A DNA stretch of 64,000 nucleotides from NCBI RefSeq assembly GCF_010091945.1, contig NZ_WVIE01000009.1, forward strand, positions 62,001-126,000, read 5' to 3'. This stretch comes from Myxacorys almedinensis A (lineage in GTDB: Bacteria > Cyanobacteriota > Cyanobacteriia > Leptolyngbyales > Leptolyngbyaceae). The translations under genes and the position numbers were made by a program. This document shows positions 44,976 to 54,292 of this stretch, one piece after another (the stretch's first letter is position 1; each line of letters begins with the position of its first letter). A model generated the notes under the pieces. It was not told the DNA's origin, made no database searches, and saw only the letters and a program-made list of their open reading frames with translations.

Positions 44976-45956
44976 TTATAGAAACCAACCGTAGCTATGG
45001 AGTCCTTTGCCGAGAAGATTTACGCCCAAATAGCAGATCCAAACGACGACAAACCCAGCCGCCGCCAGCATCGCCGGACGCCGACCTTGCCATCCTTTGG
45101 TAATGCGGGAGTGGAGATAAGCCGCAAACACCAGCCAGGTAATCATCGCCCAAGTTTCTTTCGGGTCCCAACTCCAGTACGAACCCCAGGCTTCGTTTGC
45201 CCACACTGCCCCAGCAATAATGCCAATGGTGAGCAGCGGAAATCCTAGCCCAATCACTCGGTAGCTAATGTTGTCTAACGTGTCAGCCAGACTCAAGCGC
45301 TGCGGAGAAAGCGTCATCTCGGAAGTAGCGACCGGATTGAGAACTGCCGTACCGCCTCCTTGAGTTGGGGCGTCTACAGGGTCTGCCCGATGGAGTTGAT
45401 ACGATCGCTCTCGATAGCTGCCCGTCCCCACCGAACTGCCCCGCAACTCAACGTTTTGACCCCGAGTGACAACCAAGAACGCGATCGCGAGCAGCGCCCC
45501 CACCATCAACGTTGCATAGCTCAACATCATGACGCTAACATGCATCATCAGCCAGTTTGACTTCAGCGCAGGCACTAGCGGAGCCGACGCCTGCATCGGG
45601 TCGGGCAAGGTCAGCGCGGCAAACGCCGTAATGGCCATCGCCACCGGAGCCGTCACCACGCCTACCAAACGACTGCCGCTCATGTTCTCAGCCACCAGAT
45701 GCATGGTGGTGATGCCCCAGACTAAAAAGAAGAGGGATTCGTACAAGTTGCTGAGGGGGAAATAACCCGCTTCTAGCCACCGTGCGCCTAACAAAACGGC
45801 GGTAGATAGGTTTGCGATCGCCATGCCTGATGTTCCAATCCCTGCCAGATAAGAGGCTTGCGGAAAGGCGGCTCCCACCCAATACACCAGCATAGTGACG
45901 AGCAAAACCGCAAATGAAAGGTTGTCTAATATGCCTTGAAGTGCGACCAAATCCAT
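44976..45956 (-). CDS. ccsA: Cytochrome c biogenesis protein CcsA (ResC/CcsB type)
   Basis: The protein of 326 residues is the haem-handling component of the system II cytochrome c maturation pathway; with Ccs1 it delivers haem to apocytochromes in the thylakoid lumen or periplasm. It has about eight membrane helices and the WWD motif [21 protein letters not shown] loop of low complexity between helices (about residues 172-215, [20 protein letters not shown] region) is on the side opposite the WWD. Conserved His residues near helix ends ([25 protein letters not shown]) probably bind haem. It heads the ccsA - KGK - tilS unit. Confidence 0.93.
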   Translation of the reverse strand: MDLVALQGILDNLSFAVLLVTMLVYWVGAAFPQASYLAGIGTSGMAIANLSTAVLLGARWLEAGYFPLSNLYESLFFLVWGITTMHLVAENMSGSRLVGVVTAPVAMAITAFAALTLPDPMQASAPLVPALKSNWLMMHVSVMMLSYATLMVGALLAIAFLVVTRGQNVELRGSSVGTGSYRERSYQLHRADPVDAPTQGGGTAVLNPVATSEMTLSPQRLSLADTLDNISYRVIGLGFPLLTIGIIAGAVWANEAWGSYWSWDPKETWAMITWLVFAAYLHSRITKGWQGRRPAMLAAAGFVVVWICYLGVNLLGKGLHSYGWFL

Positions 45957-46225
45957 GTCGTGTCTTTTCCCGTTTGCAATCAGAAGAACTTAGCGTCTGC
46001 TTTCCATGTGCTTTCCATTGTAAAGGAGCGGGGAAAGCCCTGAAAAATCACCTCCGTCAACGCAATGGCAATCGAACATTCAGGGAACAGATTCGACCTT
46101 CTACACAAGATCTAGTCTTTTACAAATTCTTTGATCTTTCTTTACGATTGGTAGTCATCAATGCCAGACATTTCTAGGTATAGACGCCACAATAGAAAGA
46201 ATTATCAGAATCAGCAGAGGTGCTT

Positions 46226-47254
46226 GTGGCTTTATACGCAGAATTACATCGTCATCTCGGTGGGTCAGTTGTGCCGCGAGTGTTGTGGCGCTATCTTCAA
46301 CGCAACGAATCAGACCTGATCGATCGCTTCACCCACTATCCCGAATTTGAGGATTTTTACACCCGTCCTCGCAATACCTTAGATGAATACCTAGAACTTC
46401 ATACCCTGGTAGAGGGCGTACAAACGGCGGATGCCCTGCCTTACTTCATTTACCGGCTGATGCGGGGGGCTTACATTTTCGAGAATCTGGCGTATCTAGA
46501 GTTGCGCTACACACCCTTTTTGAGAACAGATCCGACCTTAACGCAGTCAGAGCGGATCGATCAGATGGCTCAGATTGTTGACATCGTGGGCAAGGCGAGC
46601 CAGTTAAAAGAGTATCCCATCGTCAGCAGCCAAATTTTGTGTATGCATTCGCGCTTGCCCTACGAGGTGAATCGCGCCCTAGTTGACTTGGCGGCGCAAT
46701 CGCGAGACTATGTTTGCGGCATCGACTTGGCAGGAGGGGATGCCCATTATGCCGAGCGGTTAGATGAGTTTGTCGAACTGTATGCCTATGCGCGATCGCT
46801 CGACCTCAACACCACGGGTCATCTCTACGAAACTACCGATGGGCACTACCCAGATCTGCTGCCCTATCTCATGCGGATCGGACATGGCATTCAGATTCCG
46901 TTGCACCATCCACACTTGCTTAAAGAAGTCGCTCGGCGGCAGCAGTGCCTCGAAGTCTGCCCTACCACCTATCTAAAAACCGGGACGTTGCAAGACATTC
47001 GGCAATTAAAGCAAGTCTTCAATTTGTGCTTTGAGGCAGGAGTTGATATTGCCATCTGTACTGACAACGCTGGGCTAAACGATGTCCGGCTACCGTTTGA
47101 GTATGAAACGCTGCTAACTCAAGATGTGATTGGTTTTGAAGAATTGCAAGCCTGCCAAGATGCCGCTTTCCGCCATGCCTTTGCGTGGAGATATGCCCAG
47201 CGCCCCGCATCACTCCTCAACCGCATCTTGATGACCGATGCCACCGCGAGCTAG
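46226..47254 (+). CDS. Adenosine deaminase-like metal-dependent hydrolase
   Basis: The 342-residue protein has the adenosine/AMP deaminase TIM-barrel motifs: the metal-binding ELHRHLGGS at the N-terminus, TTGHLYETT in place of the family HAGE, MRIGHGIQIPLHH, and CTDNAGLND where adenosine deaminase has STDDP. The first Asp of this last motif is kept but the second is Asn. That and the unusual surrounding sequence suggest a different deaminase or hydrolase substrate. The GTG at 46226 (MALYAELHRHLGG) follows AGAGG at 46216-46220; a GTG two codons earlier overlaps that site. Substrate unknown. Confidence 0.8.
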   Translation: MALYAELHRHLGGSVVPRVLWRYLQRNESDLIDRFTHYPEFEDFYTRPRNTLDEYLELHTLVEGVQTADALPYFIYRLMRGAYIFENLAYLELRYTPFLRTDPTLTQSERIDQMAQIVDIVGKASQLKEYPIVSSQILCMHSRLPYEVNRALVDLAAQSRDYVCGIDLAGGDAHYAERLDEFVELYAYARSLDLNTTGHLYETTDGHYPDLLPYLMRIGHGIQIPLHHPHLLKEVARRQQCLEVCPTTYLKTGTLQDIRQLKQVFNLCFEAGVDIAICTDNAGLNDVRLPFEYETLLTQDVIGFEELQACQDAAFRHAFAWRYAQRPASLLNRILMTDATAS

Positions 47255-47347
47255 CAGTCTCAAGAAGGCTCTAGACTTGATGATCATTGAGCATCTGCCT
47301 CACGTAAGCCCGATGCTCAGGATCTAGAGGTTGTAACGCAGGTAAGG

Positions 47348-47746
47348 TTAGGTTCCCCGCTTGAGCGAGATGGCAACTTGCTCAAATTCCTGATTCACCC
47401 GGTCTTTGAGCTTTTGAGGAATCGGACGATTGGGGTAAGAACTATAGTGCCCAGCTAGAGAATTGAGCGCTGTCCGCATTGTTGTGTAAGAACTGAGTTT
47501 AGTGAGATTTGTATTTTGGCGATAGCGAGAGGCAAAATCGTTGATCAACTGACGAGCATTATCTTGAGCCGGGATGCGCGCAGGGTCAGCATCAGGAACG
47601 TCGATCGCAGATTTCAAAATGCTGATCACCGATAGCGTATCTTCCTTATAATTACCCGTCAGACCGTTGGGAGAAGCAGAGCACCCTACAAGAGCGATCG
47701 CGGCGACCAAGACTAAAGCCAGCAAGCGAGACAAATAGCGCTTCAT
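47348..47746 (-). CDS. psb27: Photosystem II assembly lipoprotein Psb27
   Basis: Psb27 binds CP43 on the lumenal side of assembling or repairing photosystem II and keeps the manganese cluster from premature assembly. The 132-residue precursor has a lipoprotein signal peptide with lipobox LVGC (Cys22), then the four-helix bundle (starting NYKEDTLSVISILKSAIDVP, ending NQEFEQVAISLKRGT). It is monocistronic, convergent with the deaminase-like gene. Length and lipobox match cyanobacterial Psb27. Confidence 0.95.
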   Translation of the reverse strand: MKRYLSRLLALVLVAAIALVGCSASPNGLTGNYKEDTLSVISILKSAIDVPDADPARIPAQDNARQLINDFASRYRQNTNLTKLSSYTTMRTALNSLAGHYSSYPNRPIPQKLKDRVNQEFEQVAISLKRGT

Positions 47747-48028
47747 AAGCTTTTAGAGGTGAGTGAATAACAGTGACAGTTTTTTAATCCTACCGTGATT
47801 GGGAACAGCACGATCACGTCGGAGTCACCGCAAGTTTGCCACAACGTCTACGGTGAGATAGTCTGCCCAGGGTTAGAACCCAACTTACCTTCGTTCGCTT
47901 GAAGATAGAACACGGCGATGCGATCGCAGAAATGACTAAGAGCAACCGATGTATTCGTTGCATCCGCGATCGCAACCTGTGGCTATCTACATCTCAACCA
48001 TTCTCCATGCTATGCAATTTGACTCAAC

Positions 48029-49123
48029 CTACCAGAGCGCACGAACGCCTTCAGAATCGTCGGTCTCAGTCTGAGGAGCCGTTGCAGGGCTTGTCGTATC
48101 ATCCGGGAACGTTGAGCCGGGAGTGGTCGTTGAATCATCCGGGAACGTCGAACCCGGTGTAGTGGTCGAATCCGGTGTAGTGGTCGAATCCGGTGTAGTG
48201 GTCGAATCCGGGGTGGCGGGAAACGTTGAACCCGGTGTGGTAGTCGAACCTGGAGTTGTGGTTGAATCCGGGGTGGCAGGGAACGTTGAACCCGGTGTGG
48301 TAGTCGAATCCGGAGTAGCGGGGAACGTTGAACCCGGTGTAGTGGTCGAACCTGGAGTTGTGGTCGAATCTGGGGTGGTCGGAACGGTACTACCAGGTGT
48401 AGTCGTGCTGGGCGCAGTCGGCACAACCACATCGCGTGTAGTCGTACCTTGGGAATCTTGCGTCGCAGGTGTAGAACCAGCAGGGCTGACCTGGCTAGTC
48501 GATTCATCAGGCTGAGACATCATATTGTTGTCTGAGCTAGAACCAGACCCACTTGTGCCACTGGGGTTAAGCGGTGAAGTGGTTGTGCCTCCGGTGCTAC
48601 CGGGTGCGAGAGGAGACCCAGGTGCTGTCGTGGTATCTGCTGCCGAGCCGCTCGGAGCCGACAGGCTGCCGGGAGATGACCCATCAGGCGTTGCTGCATT
48701 GGGCATCGCGGGGCTACTAGGCGTAGCGCTGCTAGGCGACACACTGGGAGACAAGGTGCTGTCTGGCGAAGCGGCGCTACCGGAAGACAATGCCCGGTTA
48801 TAAGGAGCTTCGTTGAAAATGCTGGGATTAGGATTTACCTTTGCCAAGGAAGGAGTTGAGTTGCGGGGCATCATTTCCCCAGCACCACTCGTCGGAGCCG
48901 ACATCATGCCGGGCGTGGTTTGGTCTGGTGTCGCTTGAGCAAGGCTTTTGTTATAAGGGGCTTCGTTGAAAATACTGGGTCTAGGATTAAGGGGCGAGGT
49001 TTGCGCTAATGCAGGGAGCGCCAAAAAAGAACCCACGCCAGCAATTCCCAAAGAGCCAGCTAATTTTGTAATGCCTTTGATGGTGCACAGAGTGCCAAAC
49101 AGACCTTTCTTTGTTCCGTTCAT
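48029..49123 (-). CDS. Exported Ser/Thr/Pro-rich repeat protein
   Basis: I do not recognise a family. From the ATG at 49123 (MNGTKKGLFGTLCTIKG) the 364-residue protein has a signal peptide ending near ALAQ, then two copies of an otherwise rare motif, NPRPSIFNEAPYN and NPNPSIFNEAPYN, spaced about 65 residues apart. The rest is low-complexity Ser/Thr/Pro/Gly sequence with tandem units such as TTTPGSTFPATPDS. It ends with an acidic tail (DDSEGVRALW). The composition suggests an extended, perhaps glycosylated cell-surface or periplasmic protein. Repeat number is likely to vary between strains. The frame extends upstream to 49261 but without a matching signal. Confidence 0.7.
   Translation of the reverse strand: MNGTKKGLFGTLCTIKGITKLAGSLGIAGVGSFLALPALAQTSPLNPRPSIFNEAPYNKSLAQATPDQTTPGMMSAPTSGAGEMMPRNSTPSLAKVNPNPSIFNEAPYNRALSSGSAASPDSTLSPSVSPSSATPSSPAMPNAATPDGSSPGSLSAPSGSAADTTTAPGSPLAPGSTGGTTTSPLNPSGTSGSGSSSDNNMMSQPDESTSQVSPAGSTPATQDSQGTTTRDVVVPTAPSTTTPGSTVPTTPDSTTTPGSTTTPGSTFPATPDSTTTPGSTFPATPDSTTTPGSTTTPGSTFPATPDSTTTPDSTTTPDSTTTPGSTFPDDSTTTPGSTFPDDTTSPATAPQTETDDSEGVRALW
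48110..48400 (-). repeat. Intragenic tandem repeats coding TTTPGST-type units
   Basis: Within the gene for the repeat protein, short coding repeats alternate (AACCCGGTGTAGTGGTCGAA, GGGGTGGCGGGGAACGTTGA and related forms), giving TPDSTTTPGSTFPA units. Adjacent copies differ by few bases, a sign of recent expansion by replication slippage. A 130-codon open frame on the other strand across this array is a by-product of the repeat composition. Confidence 0.85.
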
Positions 49124-49311
49124 TCGGTATCTCCTTGATTTGATGATCCACATGCCCGACTGGTAAGTGCAGGCGACAGGCTGAGATCGAGGCTCATGGT
49201 TAGCGAGAATCCGGGTTTGAACTTTCACCACGCTTTGCAGTGTAAAGATTCGCGATCGCAAGCCTCTCCCCCAATAGTCTGATTTCTCAAATCCTAAAAA
49301 GACATAGGTCT

Positions 49312-49881
49312 CTAATCACGGACAGTAACTTCTGTGCCGAGTGGAATTTTGGCAAACAATTCAGAAATGTCTTGGTTATACATCCGGATGCAGCCATGAG
49401 ATGCTGCCGTACCAACCGATTTGGGAGTTGGCGTTCCGTGAAAACCAATCCAATTTCTGCCATCTGTCCAAAAACCAAGCCAATAGTTCCCTAACGGATT
49501 CTCTGGGTCGCCCCCTTTCACCTTTTCCCCCGTCATCGGATGAATCCACGCTGGGTTCTGAATGCGCTGCTGAACTTTATAGGTTCCTTTCGGCGTCTCC
49601 CAGCCAGGGCGACCAACCGCGATCGGATAGCTTTTTAGGGTAGTGTTGCCTTGATAGAGCGTAACGCGCCGTTGGCTGAGTTGGATCTCTAATCGTAAGG
49701 GCAGGGACACCGACTTTGTAGCGGTTTGAAGCTTAGGAGCCGCTTGAGCAACCGCCGAGCGAGGAGCGGTGAGACCGCCAGTGAGCACGGGAGGTGAAAG
49801 CTCTGAAAGAAACGCGACACAAGCTCCGAGAGGAAGCACAGCGACAAGCAGCTTAGCTTGCCGAACGGCTAATTTCAGCAT
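49312..49881 (-). CDS. L,D-transpeptidase (YkuD domain), exported
   Basis: The precursor of 189 residues has an N-terminal signal or anchor segment (about residues 8-28) and a YkuD domain with the active-site motif ASHGCIRMYNQDISELF (His162, Cys164). Also typical are LSQRRVTLYQGNTTLKSYPI, IAVGRPGWETPKGTY and IGFHGTPT. Such enzymes form 3-3 cross-links in peptidoglycan or attach proteins to it, in the periplasm. It is monocistronic with a start at ATG 49881. Confidence 0.92.
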   Translation of the reverse strand: MLKLAVRQAKLLVAVLPLGACVAFLSELSPPVLTGGLTAPRSAVAQAAPKLQTATKSVSLPLRLEIQLSQRRVTLYQGNTTLKSYPIAVGRPGWETPKGTYKVQQRIQNPAWIHPMTGEKVKGGDPENPLGNYWLGFWTDGRNWIGFHGTPTPKSVGTAASHGCIRMYNQDISELFAKIPLGTEVTVRD

Positions 49882-50059
49882 TCAGGTATGACGAAAACTA
49901 CATCCACGAAACAACCAGATCACGGAACACAATTTCATCTGTCTAAGGCAATAAACCGCATAGGAATAAAGGCATAGAGAATCTTTTACCCAAGATTGAT
50001 GATTTGCCCTTTGCACCGGTTTGTTATGATCCATATTTAGGAAATAAGGAGATCCAACG

Positions 50060-50344
50060 ATGTCGGATGAGGTATTTACTCAAGCGATCAGCGATCGTAT
50101 CTGCAATCACATGAATAAAGATCATGCGGAGGCGGTGTTGGTCTATGCAAAAGTTTTTGGCAAAGCAGATAAGGCAAGTGCGGCTGAGATGGTAGCGATC
50201 GATGCTGAGGGCATGGATCTTGCAGCCCAAGTTAACGGACAAGCAGTTCCGCTGAGAGTGCCGTTTGATCATGTGCTGCGAGATGCGAAAGATGCTCATG
50301 TAACTCTAGTCGAGATGTTAAAGCAGGTGCCCCAAGCTTCGTAA
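50060..50344 (+). CDS. DUF2470 domain protein
   Basis: The product of 94 residues is a single DUF2470 domain: ICNHMNKDHAEAVLVYAKVF then AIDAEGMDLAAQVNGQAVPL and RVPFDHVL. This domain is the C-terminal part of HugZ-like haem-degrading proteins, and a stand-alone cyanobacterial form (Dri1 of Synechocystis) has been reported to bind haem and act on succinate dehydrogenase. I infer a haem-linked role from that. The ribosome-binding site AAGGAG (50045-50050) lies about nine bases upstream of the ATG. It is monocistronic. Confidence 0.9.
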   Translation: MSDEVFTQAISDRICNHMNKDHAEAVLVYAKVFGKADKASAAEMVAIDAEGMDLAAQVNGQAVPLRVPFDHVLRDAKDAHVTLVEMLKQVPQAS

Positions 50345-50372
50345 CCAGGGATTAGGAGTTTTGGGCGGTGCT

Positions 50373-50415
50373 AAGTTCAAGTCGCCAAGCTCAAGTCACC
50401 CAACTCAAGTCATTG
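50373..50415. repeat. Imperfect 14-15-bp tandem repeat, three copies
   Basis: Three adjacent related units, AAGTTCAAGTCGCC, AAGCTCAAGTCACCC and AACTCAAGTCATTG, lie between the DUF2470 gene and the glycosyltransferase gene. They share the core CAAGTC. Confidence 0.65.
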
Positions 50416-50521
50416 TGGTATCTGTTCACTGGGCATCTGTGCGATCGCAGGTCAAAAAGGGAATCCAAACGTTAGTAGAACCCCATGAATAAGGCGATGG
50501 GGCATACTTTATTCGGCTTCT

Positions 50522-51664
50522 TTGATGACCTTCCAAAAGTTTAGTATGACCGCTCAATTGCCCTCGCATGTGTTTGTTTTTCTAGAAATCTTTTCGCGGG
50601 AGGGCGGCATTCAGTCCTATGTCAAAGATATTTTGAATGCCTATTCCGCTTTGCCCGTGCGCGGAGATGTGTTTTTGCTACGAGACGGCGCAGAGGTTGA
50701 GAACCCGTTAGAGCCGTGTCCAACGCTAACGTTTCATTACTTTAAGTCGGCATCTGCAATGCTGGGACGGGCAAAACTGGCGATCGCGCTCTTGGTTCAT
50801 CTGCTCAAGCACCGCCCTAAGCGCGTGTTTTGCGGACACATTCTGCTTGCGCCGCTAGTCCAAACCTTATGTAAACCTTTAGGCATCCCTTACACTGTCT
50901 TGACGTACGGCAAAGAAGTGTGGGAACCGCTGTCTCCGACTAAGCAAGCTGCCCTGCAAAACGCCGAGCAAATTTGGACAATTAGCCGCTATTCGCGAGA
51001 TCGCGCCTGCGCTTCTAACCATCTTGATCCGCATCGCTTTGAGTTTCTGTTCTGTGCAGTAGACGGAACAGTGTTTGCCCCCCAAACCAAATCGCCTCAA
51101 CTAATCGAAACCTATGGGCTATCAGAGTCTAAAGTGTTAATGACAGTAGCGCGCTTGTGGTCAGGCGATCCGTACAAAGGGGTGGATGTCACGATTCGAG
51201 CGTTGCCTGCGATCGCACAGAGCGTGCCCAATGTGAAATATTTGGTGATTGGGCGAGGTGATGATCAACCCCGACTAGCCCAATTGGCAGAAGCGTTGGG
51301 AGTGGGCGATCGCGTGGTGTTTGCCGGGTTTGTGGCAACCGAAGATTTGCCGCAGCATTACTGCTTAGCGGATGCTTACGTGATGCCGTCTCAAGAAGGG
51401 TTTGGCATTGTCTACCTCGAAGCGATGGCGTGCGGGGTGCCGGTGCTGTCGGGGGATGCAGACGGGTCTGCCGATCCGTTGCAAGATGGTGAGTTGGGAT
51501 GGCGCGTTCCTCATCGCGATCCGGCGGCAGTGGCGGTGGCCTGTATCGAGATGCTGCGATCGCAAGATCAACGCTGCGAAGGGGCATGGTTGCGCCAACG
51601 GTGTTTGAAGTTGTTTGATAAAGCTGCGATCGCTCAAACCCTTCGTGAATTATTAAATTATTAA
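50522..51664 (+). CDS. Glycosyltransferase family 4 protein
   Basis: This GT-B glycosyltransferase has 380 residues. It opens with an acceptor-side glycine loop (FSREGGIQSYVKDI) and ends with the GT4 nucleotide-sugar signature SQEGFGIVYLEAMACGVPVL, an EX7E motif in which two Glu contact the donor. It probably adds a sugar to lipid-linked or exopolysaccharide intermediates. The start could be either ATG 50522 or the next one (50525), or the ATG at 50546; no strong ribosome-binding site decides. It stands alone, about 1.7 kb from the wecG-like gene. Confidence 0.9.
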   Translation: MMTFQKFSMTAQLPSHVFVFLEIFSREGGIQSYVKDILNAYSALPVRGDVFLLRDGAEVENPLEPCPTLTFHYFKSASAMLGRAKLAIALLVHLLKHRPKRVFCGHILLAPLVQTLCKPLGIPYTVLTYGKEVWEPLSPTKQAALQNAEQIWTISRYSRDRACASNHLDPHRFEFLFCAVDGTVFAPQTKSPQLIETYGLSESKVLMTVARLWSGDPYKGVDVTIRALPAIAQSVPNVKYLVIGRGDDQPRLAQLAEALGVGDRVVFAGFVATEDLPQHYCLADAYVMPSQEGFGIVYLEAMACGVPVLSGDADGSADPLQDGELGWRVPHRDPAAVAVACIEMLRSQDQRCEGAWLRQRCLKLFDKAAIAQTLRELLNY

Positions 51665-51769
51665 TTAATGAAGTTAATCAAGTAGATTGATCATTACATT
51701 TGGTGTAAATTTCATGACCTCATTTTAATTCATCGATCCCTTAGTTAGCCAATCTTGATCAGCCAATCA

Positions 51770-52207
51770 TCAATCGATCAACGGGCTGCCATGGTGATGC
51801 ACCAAATACCACCGTGTTGCCATTCGTTCAAACACATTCGTTGACAGCGATCGCGCCTGAAACTTTTTGCGCCCCACCACTTGCAATACCGTTTCGATTA
51901 ACACCACATACGCCAAATCACCGTTTACTTCTGTTGTAATAATTTCCGTTTCGATTTCGATGTAGTTTGTGTTACGAAAAATAGTTTGCCAGGAATCATG
52001 AATCTGTTCCCACCCGCACAATGCTTTTCGTCCAGGATGAATGCACAGACTGCCCAGCCCTTTTGACCAAACCTGCTGCATCGCTTCTAAGTTTTTTCTC
52101 TCGAACGCTCGATAAAAAGCATCATTAACCGCCAAAACAGCTTGATCTTCACGCATGATGGGTTTGAGGGAGACAAGTCCACGACATATCATTCTATTTT
52201 CAGGCAT
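51770..52207 (-). CDS. SnoaL-like / DUF4440 nuclear-transport-factor-2 fold protein
   Basis: The product, up to 145 residues, has the cone-shaped NTF2 fold pattern: NDAFYRAFERKNLEAMQQVW, IHPGRKALCGWEQIHDSWQT then IFRNTNY, and the closing strand WYLVHHHGSPLI. Proteins of this kind (SnoaL_3) bind small molecules or act in catalysis; the substrate is unknown. A shorter start at ATG 52156 (MREDQAVLAV) matches the family better, and the upstream residues are uncertain. The gene is divergent from proB, whose start is 38 bp away. Confidence 0.82.
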   Translation of the reverse strand: MPENRMICRGLVSLKPIMREDQAVLAVNDAFYRAFERKNLEAMQQVWSKGLGSLCIHPGRKALCGWEQIHDSWQTIFRNTNYIEIETEIITTEVNGDLAYVVLIETVLQVVGRKKFQARSLSTNVFERMATRWYLVHHHGSPLID

Positions 52208-52244
52208 GATGGTTAACGCAACCTTCGTTAGGTGATATTGGCGG

Positions 52245-53354
52245 GTGATGGCTCAAACGCTGGTCATAAAAATTGGTACGTCTAGCCTGACTCAATCGGA
52301 TTCGGGGCAGTTGGCTCTTTCCACGATCGCATCGCTGATCGAAGTGCTGTGCACTTTGCGGCACCATGGACATCGCGTGATTCTCGTGTCGTCTGGGGCG
52401 GTTGGGGTGGGCTGTGCGCGATTGGGCTTAACCGAGCGACCCAAAGCGATCGCGCTTAAACAAGCGATCGCTGCCGTGGGTCAAGGGCGGTTGATGCGAA
52501 TCTATGACGACCTCTTTACAGCCATGCAACAGCCGATCGCCCAAGTTCTGCTCACCCGGGGTGACCTGGTAGAACGAAGCCGTTATGTCAATGCCTATCA
52601 AACGTTTCAAGCCTTGTTGCAGTTGGGCGTTGTGCCGATTGTCAATGAAAATGATACGGTGGCAGTTGAAGAACTCAAGTTTGGCGACAATGATACGCTG
52701 TCGGCGCTGGTGGCGGGTCTGGTCGATGCAGATTGGCTCTTTTTGCTCACCGATGTGGATCGCTTATATTCTGCCGATCCCCGCCGCAATCCTGATGCTG
52801 AACCGATCATCCGAGTCCAGCGCATCGAAGAACTAGCCAGCGTGAACACCGGAACGTCAGGCACGGCTTGGGGTACGGGAGGCATGATTACTAAGATTTC
52901 GGCAGCCCGAATTGCCACGGATGCAGGCGTGAGAACGGTGATTACCCAAGGACGATCGCCCCAGAATCTACTCAAAATTCTTGCTGGAGAGTCGATCGGC
53001 ACTCAGTTTGAGCCACAGCCGCGCCCAATCAATGCCCGTCAGCGCTGGATTGCTCACGGCTTGATTCCCACTGGGACGCTCATTTTAGACGACGGAGCCG
53101 TGAACGCTATTCGCCAATTAGGGCGCTCTCTCTTAGCGGCAGGCATTATCCACACAGAAGGAGAATTTGACAGCCAGGATGCGGTGAGGCTGTGCGATCG
53201 CACTGGGCAAGAAATCGCCAGAGGCTTAGTCAATTACACCAGCGCCGAACTGCAAAAAATTCAAGGGCGACGTTCAGAAGACATTCCCAACATTTTGGGA
53301 TATGCTGGCGCGGAAACTGTTGTACATCGAGATAATCTGGTTTTGAACTCGTGA
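52245..53354 (+). CDS. proB: Glutamate 5-kinase
   Basis: ProB, 369 residues, phosphorylates glutamate in the first step of proline synthesis. The amino-acid-kinase domain shows [55 protein letters not shown] and the ATP site [14 protein letters not shown] then [15 protein letters not shown]. The C-terminal PUA domain ([20 protein letters not shown] onwards) is present, as in the longer, feedback-regulated enzymes. The wecG-like gene follows after only ten bases, so they are co-transcribed although functionally unrelated. Confidence 0.96.
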   Translation: MMAQTLVIKIGTSSLTQSDSGQLALSTIASLIEVLCTLRHHGHRVILVSSGAVGVGCARLGLTERPKAIALKQAIAAVGQGRLMRIYDDLFTAMQQPIAQVLLTRGDLVERSRYVNAYQTFQALLQLGVVPIVNENDTVAVEELKFGDNDTLSALVAGLVDADWLFLLTDVDRLYSADPRRNPDAEPIIRVQRIEELASVNTGTSGTAWGTGGMITKISAARIATDAGVRTVITQGRSPQNLLKILAGESIGTQFEPQPRPINARQRWIAHGLIPTGTLILDDGAVNAIRQLGRSLLAAGIIHTEGEFDSQDAVRLCDRTGQEIARGLVNYTSAELQKIQGRRSEDIPNILGYAGAETVVHRDNLVLNS

Positions 53355-53364
53355 GTGTTGTCCC

Positions 53365-54141
53365 GTGACGTATCCAACTTCATCAGACTCAAGTCCTTCT
53401 TTTGTATTGGGTTTGCCGGTTCATTTGTTGAACGACTATCCCAGTTGGTTAGCCCATCGCATCCAGCAACGGCTTGGCTGCCATGTCATTACCCTCAATG
53501 CCGAAATGACAATGCAGGCAGAACACAGCCCAACATTGGCCCAAATGATTCACACTGCCGAACTGGTGATTCCGGATGGAGCCGGAATTGTGCTATACCT
53601 CAAGCTGCACGGACGGCATGTCGATCGCTGCCCTGGCATTGAGCTTTCGGCAGAGTTGTTGATGCGATCGCACCAGTTTACCCCGCCCTGGTCAATTTTC
53701 TTTTTTGGCGGTGCGCCCGGAGTGGCGGAAAAAGCGGCTGAGGTTTGGAAACAGAAGGCACCCGGAATCGCGATCGTAGGCGTGCAAAACGGCTATCTCA
53801 CCCCTGACGACCAACCCGCTTTCCTGGAACGGCTCAAGGTCTTGCAGCCTCAACTGATCTACGTAGGCTTGGGCGTTCCTCGACAGGAACTTTGGATCGC
53901 TCAGCATCGTTACATGTGCCCCAACTCGGTTTGGATTGGCGTAGGCGGCAGCTTTGATGTCTGGGCAGGAACAAAAGCCCGCGCCCCAAAATGGTTTTGT
54001 GACAACCATTTAGAGTGGGTTTACCGCCTCTATCAAGAGCCATGGCGCTGGCGGCGCATGTCTGCCCTGCCCAAATTTGCGTGGCGATCGCTAGTCTATC
54101 GCTTCACAAAACGCAACCCGGTCAGTATCCGTAAATCTTGA
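53365..54141 (+). CDS. WecG/TagA/CpsF family glycosyltransferase
   Basis: The 258-residue enzyme belongs to GT26. Conserved features are DGAGIVLYLKLHG, FFFGGAPGVAEKAAEVW, YVGLGVPRQELWIAQHR, VWIGVGGSFDVWAGTKARAP, then KWFCDNHLEWVYRLYQEPWR. The family transfers N-acetylmannosamine(-uronic acid) or similar sugars to lipid-linked intermediates in surface polysaccharide assembly at the membrane. It starts at a GTG (53365) ten bases after the proB stop. A CDS for ftsE follows on the same strand after 150 bp. Confidence 0.93.
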   Translation: MTYPTSSDSSPSFVLGLPVHLLNDYPSWLAHRIQQRLGCHVITLNAEMTMQAEHSPTLAQMIHTAELVIPDGAGIVLYLKLHGRHVDRCPGIELSAELLMRSHQFTPPWSIFFFGGAPGVAEKAAEVWKQKAPGIAIVGVQNGYLTPDDQPAFLERLKVLQPQLIYVGLGVPRQELWIAQHRYMCPNSVWIGVGGSFDVWAGTKARAPKWFCDNHLEWVYRLYQEPWRWRRMSALPKFAWRSLVYRFTKRNPVSIRKS

Positions 54142-54292
54142 GAAGCCTGCCAGGTAGGGGGCAACATCCCTCAGTAAGTCCCCAGACGTTTGCGAGAAAA
54201 GTTTGGTGTAAAAGATGAACAACCGCGAGTTTCCGGTTCCTCTAGGGTGTTTTATCTCTAGCTTTTCATCGCTACCCTTTTTCTACCTCACC

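Noticed and set aside
45914-46177. 87-codon plus-strand frame upstream of the deaminase-like gene
   Set aside because: It overlaps the start of ccsA on the other strand and has no recognisable content.
48123-48515. 130-codon plus-strand frame rich in Val and Gly
   Set aside because: It is the antisense shadow of the Thr/Pro-coding repeats of the minus-strand gene.
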